From Naganishia liquefaciens (lineage: Eukaryota; Basidiomycota; Tremellomycetes; Filobasidiales; Filobasidiaceae), in NCBI GenBank assembly GCA_013423385.1, contig BLZA01000016.1:124001-188000 (forward strand): a DNA stretch of 64,000 nt, read 5' to 3'. The notes under the pieces are model-generated. The model did not search any database. It was not told the origin of the DNA and saw only the letters and a list, made by a program, of their open reading frames with translations. Every line of letters starts with the position of its first letter. Within the stretch, counting starts at the first letter, position 1. The translations under genes were made by a program, and so were the position numbers. Shown piece by piece: positions 55,875-64,000 of this stretch.

Positions 55875-57246
55875 TCACCGCATCCGATCCCTCACATACA
55901 CCCCTCCCCGCTTTCTGCGCCCCTCCCCCTCCATCTCCCTGACACCGATCGCACTTCCCGCGAATCCAAGAGCATACCCTCCACTCTTCCCGCCCACCTC
56001 CTCAGCGGGCGCCCAGAACCGATGGGTACCCAAGTACGGATTCGTCCAGGGCGATCGTTTCCCCGAATGACGGGTCGAAGGCTGGATGTGTGTGTGTGGA
56101 TGGGTTGGGTGGGGAGGCGGGATGAGGCCCAGGCGGTGGGCGCGGCGGGCGATGCGGCGGAGGTGGGCTTTTTCGGTGGTGCTGGGTGGGCGGTTTGAAG
56201 GGTGAGCTTTTGAAGAGGGTATACTGGAAGGGGAGGACGTGTCTTTGCCCTTGATTCCGGCGGGGAGGACTTTGCCGTTGTTGGTAAACGCAATATGAGC
56301 TGCCGTGCGTGTTGAATGCTGAAGTGGTCCGCGTTTGAGCGCCAGTGCGATGGGGTCTGCCGAAAGCTTGGGATTGGAGGAGAGCTGTGATTTCTTGGCT
56401 TGTATTGTCGGCTTTGTAGGCTGCGTTGTAGTGTATCCGGGGTGTGTCAGTGCGAACGATTGCGAGAAGGGTGGCAGGGCGCGTTCGAGTTGCAGGTTGA
56501 TGATACCGATCGGGGGGACCTGTGACATGGCATTGTCAGTAGGTTGATAACAATGTATTGAAACAAGCGTACATCGGACTCGAGCTTGTACGCTTCAAGT
56601 TTCCGCTTCGACGTCCCAGAGACAGCAGTCAGGACGTCAGAACCATCGACTGCTACACTGTTGGTCCGAAGTCGGAGTCGCTGTTTTTCCCCCTCGGTCA
56701 GTGGAACATGACGAGGATTTCTTGCGAATAATGATCAGCCGCGACGTAACGTCCAAGGCAGGGGGCAAGCTCACGGTGTAATCCAGGTCGGGTCTTCTGA
56801 CGGCAAGAGGGAAATCGGCTTTACGGGCCTTCGCGAGAAGAGCTTGAATTCTAACAATAACGGATATGTCAGAATTGCGGCTCGTCACCATCGAGACGAG
56901 ACTTGTCGGACTGACCGACCACATCCACCGTTTCCTCCGCCATCCGCTTTTGCTCTTCCCGCTTGGCCTTTTTCTTATCCATCTTCCGCCGCTTGGCATT
57001 CTTCGGCAGACCAGCTGCGGCACCATCATCTTCGTTGCCAGCGTCTACTTCTGCCGGGCCTTCGACAGTCGGTACTGCCGCCTGCTGCGCATCTAGAAGC
57101 GTAGACATGAGCGCCCGGTACACATTGTCCAGCCGTGAGAGGTCCAGCCCTCTGGACTCGTCGCCAGAGGATTCATCCTGGGATATCGTATCTGCGACGG
57201 ATGGCACGGGAGTTGCCAGGGGGTCGAACGTGTAGATGCTCTCCAT
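55875..57246 (-). CDS. Hypothetical basic protein, possibly DUF2011-like
   Basis: This starts MESIYTFDPLATPVPSVADT and has an acidic Ser-rich N-terminus. A strongly basic KNAKRRKMDKKKAKREEQKR block, likely a nuclear or nucleolar signal, precedes an intron. Splicing gives VVEFKLFSRRPVKPISLLPS, EDPTWITPNPRHVPLTEGEK and KRKLEAYKLESDV, then VPPIGIINLQLERALPPF. The C-terminus is Pro/His/Ser-rich (PPHPTHPHTHIQPSTRHSGK) and ends VYVRDRMR. Four exons keep one frame. The EFKLFS block recalls the poorly characterised fungal DUF2011 family, but I am unsure. An in-frame ATG at 57408 exists, but the stretch between is not conserved-looking. Probably nuclear; function unknown. Confidence 0.62.
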
Positions 57247-57528
57247 GACGAGTGGGCTGGGATGTTGTGTCGATGGTGAGGAATATACCCACGATGGTGT
57301 GTGGTGCCCGACACTTGTCGTCTCGAATCGACTCGTTTCCTGGGTGAAACATTTCCCGATCGCGCGCGACCAAGTAAACAACGCCGTCCGCAGCAGTGTC
57401 AGAAACACAGAAAGCTTGTCAGAAGAGAATCCAACTACAGGAGTATCATCGAGCTCTCATACGGCACGACATGTGATGCAAACACAAACCTCTAAAACTG
57501 TGCATTGTTCATACATGTTTCATACACT

Positions 57529-58718
57529 CTATAGGACGGTCGCCCAGAAGGGCTTTATTGCGCTTGACACACACTGCGTGCCGTTCAGCACGAATCCTCG
57601 CATGCAGCTCGAGGCCTCGCATTTTCCTCGGGTGCACTACCATCAAGGCATCAGCATCCTGTCCATCGTGGTCAATGCAAATGTACTCACAGCAACCTCG
57701 CTAACGCCTTCCAAAGATGAGCAGTCTTCGCCCTGATCCTTGCCCGAGACAGGCCATTCACATCCGCCACAGCTTTCAAGGTCGCTACTTGTGTCGATGC
57801 ATTCCCAGCCAACAGGCTTCCCCAAGCTCAAGGACGCATGACTCGTATAACATGCCTCGAGGCCGACAGGACAAAGCGACGCCGCGTTGTCCATGCTAGG
57901 AGGCAAGAGCTGGGATCGTCGGCCGGGAATGCCCGAGACGCAGCTGGCGGTGTCGGCGATACAGTACGAGGTTCCGCAAAGCTTGTAGCCCGTGTTGCAC
58001 TCTGGACCAAGGTTTTCCAAAAACGTGAGTAGGGTAATGCCTAGCGGGAGCAGAGATGACACGTACGAAAGCTGCAAGTCGTGCCCGGAAGCGTGTTACC
58101 GCCCGTGCAGAGCGGCGATGAGTTGGCAGGGTATGGGCAAGTCGCGGCTCGTGAGGCGACCTATAAACGGCCTCATCAGTATAGATCAGTTGGTCCCCGG
58201 TCACAAGGCAGACTCACAGCGTTCTGGCCAGCGATACGACCAAGACCCAAGAGGTTGGTGAGTCCACCGACAAGGTTGACAACCATCGTGAGAAGACCAC
58301 CAAGGACACCCCCGGACGAGATCTGAGCGTCCAGTCGCGCAACAGAGTCAGGAGTCTGGGAAGCCACTATCAGTATCGGGGGTTTTCGCAACCCAGGGAA
58401 AGATCGTACCAAGACACCGGCTTGTGTACATAGACAAATGCCATCAATCAACGTCTGAAAAAGGAATCTCAGTGATGCTGACGGAAAGATGATACCAACA
58501 GCCTTCACCAATCGCATCAAGCCGACCGAAATTCGAATCGGCACTGTCGCGCATACAGTGCCCCTCACGACCTCCTGTCGCCGCTTCAATCTGTCCGAGG
58601 TATCCCTTTGCGGCGATATTTTAGTCGTTGACGAGGCTTCGAGTGGAGCAGCCGAGACGGCAAGAAGGAGGGCCAAAGCTTCAAAGAAAACGCAGAGATA
58701 TGGTTGGAGGAATCGCAT
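57529..58718 (-). CDS. Secreted Cys-rich protein with CPL1-like domain
   Basis: The signal peptide (MRFLQPYLCVFFEALALLLA VSA) is followed by a pro-region ending RLKRR, a likely processing site. A hydrophobic Gly/Leu-rich segment (GGVLGGLLTMVVNLVGGLTN) comes next, then Cys-rich exons: CPYPANSSPLCTGGNTLPGT, CNTGYKLCGTSYCIADTASC, LCPVGLEACY, WECIDTSSDLESCGGCEWPV and DCSSLEGVSEVA. The last is spliced (GTGAGT...GGTAG) to CTRGKCEASSCMRGFVLNGT and QCVSSAIKPFW, ending TAG 57529-57531. The CP.GL.AC...ECID...LESCGGC order is the CPL1-like domain of basidiomycete secreted proteins, first described for Cryptococcus Cpl1. Expected role: an extracellular or wall protein, perhaps an effector. A TATAAA on the minus strand near 58883-58888 lies ~165 bases upstream. 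Confidence 0.82.
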
Positions 58719-60766
58719 GGTGCACGGTTTGCCGTGAGTGGAAAAGCGTTCGTGCGGTTTAGGCGCGGATTGAGGCTGGGAATCAACGTCAGAAACGCGG
58801 TGTTTCCCAGGCGTAATTCGAAGGACGGTGGACGGATACGGTCGAGCTTGGGATCCGTGGTCATATTCATCGGCGACTGGGGATTTATACCTGAATGATT
58901 ATCATCCGTTTGAGAAGTTGAGCATCCTGATCCGTCGGCTGTCTAGTTTGAGCAGGATTATCCCTCGAGGCCGTTTCACTCTGTCGGTTGTCGAGTCTCA
59001 AGCAAAATTATCCATCGAGATCGCTGATTCATCCTCGGTGGGTCTTATTCAAGATGTTTCTCATCTGCGTTACCGTCTTTCACATGGCGAGCGACAGGTC
59101 CTATGTAGAACGGTTGGATCCGCGAGACGTCGAATAAAATACAGCAGATGCTGTAGCATTCGAATCCATTCCTAGACGGAAATGGCGGAACATAATTTAT
59201 CTTGCGACGCACATTCGAGCGAGACAAATTAAATACCCATGTGGCGTTTCTGATATCTGAAAAGAGAGTTTGAGACTATCAACACGACTGAAGGCGACAG
59301 GTATTTTCACGCCTTTGCTCTCGTTGGACCTCCACCCAGGTCTCACACGCTTGACTGCCATTCGCGTACAGAGCCTCAATTGGCCGTATGGCTATTCTCC
59401 TATCTGGGAATGGCGATGTACTTCTCGCTTGACCGAGTAACACGCTGCCTCGGGAGTTACCCCAGGCCCCCAACCTAACCGACCGATGAGAGATCTGTGC
59501 GATTTCGCACTGGCTTCAAGTATAGCTACACAGCTTGGCATGATTGCAGCCTCGATGCCTTTGAGCAGCTATACGAGCAGGTGTGAGAGGATTTATGCGA
59601 GATCAAGCTATCAGCTCTTTATGAATACAGCTACTTGAATACAGCTTGAATACATGACCCATCGAAGCGCTATCGCAGAATCAGAACGCGGGCCACTGCC
59701 CGGCGGGTGGAAAAACACCGATGTCTCGCTTTGCGGATGCGTGATCCTGATTACAGGCTCGCCGTTCCACGTGCGCCTTCGATCCGATCCGATGGGCATT
59801 TAGCCGAGCCGACAGCCGGATGAGCTTTCTCATCCACCTGATAGCTTGCGTGATACTGCACAGCCCCACTTTGTAGGAGGCAAGCGAGCTGGGTGCCATG
59901 GACCAGCTGATGAATCGGGTCACCAGACCGACCACTTTCGCAACTGATCAGCGTTGTCCAAAAGGGCAGAGTGGGAGACGTCCGTGAATGCGACAGTCAT
60001 CCAGGTGTAGTAGATCACCGCAATGTGTCTCAGCGTCCGTAAATGTGCACACGGTGCAGCAGTCGCGAGCCGCGACTAGGTAGCTCTGCGTTCTACTTCT
60101 CGATCAGAACTACCGGATTGACGCTGCATTCGGTAGTAGGCTCAAGAAGCTGGGCAGGCGTTACAGCGGTATTTCTCCCGGGAGCGCGGAACGTCTAGAT
60201 AAAATATCCGTCGGAGTATTGCTAATCCTCAATATTACGAGAACAGGATGACAAGAGGACGTATATACCGTTCGTGAGCAGTGCTTACTACGTGTAGGTA
60301 TCCTTATACGAGGTGAAAGCTGACTGCCTTAGGACGTGCTGTGACGGTCTCGATTAAGCCTTCGCCAGGATCGCATGATGTTGGCTTCTCGAAACATCGC
60401 CTGCACAATGTCACTCAAAGAATAGCTTTCTCCATCAAGGATTTCGTCACGCAAAACCATGTTCTTCTAGAATCCCATACAACGATACATGCGCCCTTTC
60501 CCCTCGACGCGAATACAAGCGATTTCGGCTGCATGTCACTTCATTTTCAATCGCGTTATCTAAGATCGTATGTCGGCAACATGCTCGCGAATAACATTTC
60601 GAGACCGCCTGTCGCCACGGCTCGTATGTCCGCGGGTAGGCATGCATCATTGGTTTATCGATCCCGCATTAAGGTGGTATCGCAGTGTCGGTTGCCGGCT
60701 ACTACAAAGTATTCGGACGGCCGTGGCTCGTGGTACGATGACTGGCTGTGACCATACTGCTTCGGG
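58719..60766. other. Gene-poor stretch, about 2 kb
   Basis: This is the longest gap in the window. The CPL1-like promoter (TATAAA near 58885) occupies the left end. The rest is AT-richer, with short imperfect direct repeats around tgaatacagct (59623-59660). A 136-codon frame at 60341-60751 (+) has no recognisable domain and abuts the HSF 3' end; it was not accepted. No tRNA or repeat element is evident. Confidence 0.45.
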
Positions 60767-63220
60767 TTACCAGCACTCGGGCTCATCACATTCCTCAATC
60801 TTGACCGACATCGCTCCGTCATGGGCTATCCCCGCCCTCGAGGAGCCCCACGTCAAAGGCTCAACCTCTACAAGCACGGCGTCACTGAGAACCTCGGACA
60901 TAGTTCCAGCTTCTGATGGGGCCAAGGACTGATCAAAGGAGCGCGCATCAATTCTCGTCTTACATTGAACATCGACCTTCATTCCGGCGGAGCTGCACGA
61001 CTTGCGACTTCGTTCTGGCGTTATCGATCTGGGGGACAAGCTTGCCTTCTCCATGCCCCCAATGCTACCAAGGGCCGCGATGCTGATCCGCGAACTATCA
61101 ATCGATGCGCCGACAATTCCCGGGAGCTCCCGAGCTTGTGACTCATCTTGTTGACCGTGCTGAGGTGCACTGAGGCGCCTTGGGGAAGCCAAGACACTAG
61201 AGGTGTCGTGCCGGTCAAAGGGCGGCAAGGGTAAGGTTGAGTACTCGCCAGCCACCTCAAGCGGTACCGGATGGCAGGGATGACTCTGATATCGGGTGTC
61301 ATTCTTGACGCAAGGAGGCGGGGTGGGATCGCATGGTGGCATTCCAATCAGGCCATCCGCACTGCCATGTGACGCTGGGTCTCCAGCTTGTGCAGAGGGA
61401 TCGAATGCGAAAGCGGCTGACGCATTCTCGATGTTTCCCTGCTCTGACGCCGTGCCGAGCAATTGCTGCCAAAACCCTCCAGGCGGAGCGCGCGAAAGTG
61501 TAGGCTCATTGCCACCGTCTTCGCGCCCTACGACACACCTGCTTGCGCCACTCTTCGGCGTGAAAGGATGATAAGGGACGCTCCTCGGACTGGAAGAGTA
61601 CATCATGATTCCAGATTTCACAAATGGCATCGGTAGCGTTCCTGCACTCATTTTTCGGATTTTGGTGCCCACTGGTGGAGCGTTGAGCGGCAAGGGCGTA
61701 GAGGCGGCAACTTGAGGTCGTAGAAGCGAGCGCAAAGGGACAGGAATAGGGTCCGGCGTCGTTTTGTCGATGAATTCGTAACGCGCTCCTTTGCCGAGCA
61801 CTGGCAACGGCGCCTTGCCGGAAGTCTTGCGGTTGTAGTTGCGTGGCGCAACGCGACGCTTGTAAGTCATCAGCTGATGAATGGTAGATGATCGATCCAA
61901 TTCACAGTGCGCTGCGAGTCCAGGTCAGCTGATGCTCAATGTATAAGCTCGGTGCCGTACTCCATACCGTCACATTCGCTTCACGACTGGATTCGCCCTG
62001 CTTGACCGACAACTTGCGCATGAAACCGTAGATCTTCAGGAAGAATCAGCATAAAGTATTCAGTCATTCGGATTTGTGACCCACGTTCAATTGTCTGCTG
62101 AAACTTGCAAACTTGTTCTGCTTATAGACCAGCGGCAAAATGCGCGCTTCCAAGGCTTTAGCGCCCTGGATGATGATTTGACGACCGTCTTTATCCCAAT
62201 GAAGGATCTGAGATCTGGTCAACGACAAATAGAGGCCGATCACCAACTAGGACGTACGTTTTGGTACGCTGGGTCGGCCAGTACACTGTCCACCTGTCAG
62301 CCAAGGATGCGGGCTGGGGTGAGCACGACTCACTCGTAGAGCTTCGTCAAGAAATTCGGACCAATATTTGTTTCTGCTCGCTTCCTCTTCGGTGACGAAA
62401 TGAAGCACTTTGCTGTTTCCGTTCCGGTTACAGGCGGTTTGCAACTGGCTTCATCGCGCATTTTTCTTTTATTCGGCGATGAATCATTCCCGGACGTAAC
62501 GCTTCTTGCCAATGGCGAGGTCACGAACAGGGAAGAGCTTTTGGATGCCGTAAGTGGTGCTTGCGTTCCTGATGATGAGCTTGGTGACCCGCGCGCGAGG
62601 GATGATGGGGCAGCAATGGCGACGCGATTCAACCCGAAATAGGCAGCTTGAGCCGAAATGCCTTGATCAGACGAAGACCTCGAATTCACCGTTGTTGCCG
62701 TATCAAATCTGTTTTCTGCTGGAACAAGTTGTAGACGTTGATAGTGCGACAAGGGCGAAACGCTGAGCGGGTTTCCATATTGCGGGTACGGGTGCGCCTG
62801 AGTAATTGTGACAGGCGATTGATTGGGAGTCGGACGATGGGAGGGGATCCCGTAAGCAGTATGTACAGGATCCCATGAAAAGGTTCGTCGACTTTGAACT
62901 GGTGCCGCAGGAGGGAGGTTGAAAGCGAATGGAGTGGGCGTTTCCTCCCTCTTATGCTGTGGCAGCGTGTTGAGAAGTGGATTTGTCGTGTCTAGCGGGA
63001 CCTTGGCGATTGCTGGAGCGTGGATTTCCAGCGGACCGTGCGTCATGTGTCTGGGATCTACGGCTCGCATAGTGATCGAGTGTCCCCAATATGGTCCTGG
63101 GATCGCGTTCGGGGTAGTTGGTCCAGCTAGAAATGCCGCAGTCTGTCGGATGGGCGTTGATAGGTTCCCAGGATTGACCGTCATTGGTCGTGCCCAGTCC
63201 TCAGACGATGTTGAGAGCAT
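60767..63220 (-). CDS. HSF-type DNA-binding transcription factor
   Basis: Exons join as FLTKLYE | VDSVLADPAYQN | ILHWDKDGRQIIIQGAKALE, EARILPLVYKQNKFASFSRQ and LN | IYGFMRKLSVKQGESSREAN, VTVW | THCELDRSSTIHQLMTYKRR. The introns are ~45-60 bases, with a GTACGG donor in the last. This is the winged-helix HSF domain with a FASFSRQLNIYGF recognition-helix region, resembling the HSF-type paralogs expanded in basidiomycetes more than canonical Hsf1. About 295 disordered Pro/Ser/Thr-rich residues (MLSTSSEDWARPMTVNPGNL) precede it, ending in a basic KRKRAET signal. The C-terminal ~370 residues are disordered and end CDEPECW. Start 63220 is the first ATG, but in-frame codons (EDEADDLVS) just upstream after a possible acceptor near 63257 suggest an extra 5' exon. 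Confidence 0.85.
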
Positions 63221-64000
63221 GCTGACGAGGTCATCAGCTTCATCCTCGACCTGTTTGCAGATATGTGGTACTCACGTCACAGTAGGAAACAACAAAAGAT
63301 CAAAGCGCTAATATTTCGACCAGCAGGTGTTTTGATGAAGCTACAATGTGGAAAGTCAATCAGCACGATGTACCATTGCTACAATTCGTGACACGGAGAT
63401 CCTTATAGTATGCATCGAATCTGAGGTGCCAACAATCTCTTAATGTATCCATATCGGTCCTCCCATACGAGAATCGCATCACCCCTGTTGAAAGGTGTCG
63501 ACCAGCCAAACACAGGGCGATCGGTTGTAATATCGCATCTCGTGCTCCTTTCAAGAAGGCATGCCGGAACGCCATAGCGAGATCCGACTGGTACTCACCA
63601 ATCAGAGTATCGCTGTTTCCTTTGTTTTGGACCTGAAGTCTTGAACAGAACGTTGCGGAGAAGCGCTAATATTGCCTTCGAACCAATCAAAAGGAGACCC
63701 AGAAGGCGAGAATTACTACTGATCGAGAGAGGCACGAGGATCAGTCATCCACCTCCCCAGAAGCGCAGATACGCACAGAAATTATTCTGACGCTCCTTTC
63801 AATCATCGGTGCAGAGAGAAGACGAGAGAGCCCTGTAAAGAGCCCACTATATACTAGTTTTCTCCGTCATAAATGCAATGCCGGATGATTTCCTCTCGAA
63901 TTGACCATGCTGTGCGAAGTGTCTGATGCGGGATCCTCGCATCGAAACAGGTCCGTTCACGTCGCAATACCAGTAATCTGTCCCCTGTGCGGTGCTGAAA
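63221..64000. other. 5' flank of the HSF-type gene, right window end
   Basis: A TATATA (minus strand gtatatag) lies near 63848-63855, over 600 bases before the annotated ATG. That suggests a leader with introns or an extra coding exon in 63240-63800. A 71-codon frame at 63360-63575 (-) is a possible exon but shows no domain. Nothing else is supported. Confidence 0.4.

Noticed and set aside
60341-60751. 136-codon plus-strand frame near the HSF 3' end
   Set aside because: No recognisable domain, no intron signals and mixed composition. Likely chance or HSF 3' UTR antisense.
63360-63575. 71-codon frame upstream of the HSF-type gene
   Set aside because: Could be a 5' exon but has no splice link in phase that I can show.
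1-64000. Mobile elements
   Set aside because: I looked for transposase, reverse transcriptase, integrase, long terminal repeats and terminal inverted repeats. None was seen; the only repeats are the intronic family and small tandem arrays.
1-64000. tRNA and rRNA genes
   Set aside because: No convincing paired A and B box motifs with cloverleaf context were found by eye. A scan with tRNAscan-SE and Infernal would settle it.

Overview
This window looks like nuclear DNA from a basidiomycete fungus, probably Agaricomycotina. Genes are dense and sit on both strands. Almost every gene is cut by several introns of about 45-60 bases with GT...AG ends and CTNA-type branch sites. The gene content is fungal: a group III hybrid histidine kinase with HAMP repeats, an Msb1-type morphogenesis protein, a Kre9/KNH-type GPI protein, a CPL1-like secreted protein and a basidiomycete-style HSF-type regulator. 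A carotenoid desaturase is present, which most mushroom-forming fungi lack. The order cannot be fixed from sequence alone. I found no transposase, reverse transcriptase, LTR pair, CRISPR array, rRNA gene or convincing tRNA gene.

Layout: the 3' end of a charged-tail gene (2-208 +); an Msb1/Mug8 protein (451-3688 -); a hypothetical gene (4671-5825 +); a RING-CH membrane ubiquitin ligase (6184-7671 +); COQ9 (8018-10596 -) with a 1.6 kb repeat-filled intron; a short-chain dehydrogenase (10765-12002 +); a coiled-coil protein (12543-14092 -); the GCN2 kinase (14395-20310 -); the NIK1-type histidine kinase (20638-25438 -); a GPI-anchored wall protein (26840-27619 +); and a DHX57-like helicase (27693-33279 -), divergent from phytoene desaturase (33537-36045 +). 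Next come two hypotheticals (36399-37037 + and 37595-38855 -), a TBC Rab-GAP (38902-41702 -) and a Cdt2-like WD40 protein (41899-44247 -). An accessory stretch (about 45.0-48.4 kb) holds a small unknown gene and a tandem pair of Cys/His-rich paralogs. The right part holds a CSC1/OSCA-type channel (49284-52335 +), a lipoxygenase (53241-55375 +), a small hypothetical (55875-57246 -), a CPL1-like secreted protein (57529-58718 -) and an HSF-type transcription factor (60767-63220 -).

Most genes are single-copy housekeeping or signalling functions rather than one pathway. The window is rich in stress and environment sensing: GCN2 (amino-acid starvation), the HAMP histidine kinase (osmotic and fungicide response), a mechanosensitive-type channel and an HSF-type regulator. 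Nothing in the sequence shows that they are co-regulated.

The most unusual signal is a family of short GC-rich repeats found only inside two abnormally long introns, of COQ9 and of the DHX57-like helicase. Its units contain small hairpins whose two arms differ between copies but stay complementary around the same CTAC loop. Other notable points are an 18-base micro-exon carrying the phospho-acceptor aspartate of the histidine kinase, and a GC-AG intron in the dehydrogenase. Exon structures were read by eye from splice signals and family conservation, without transcripts.
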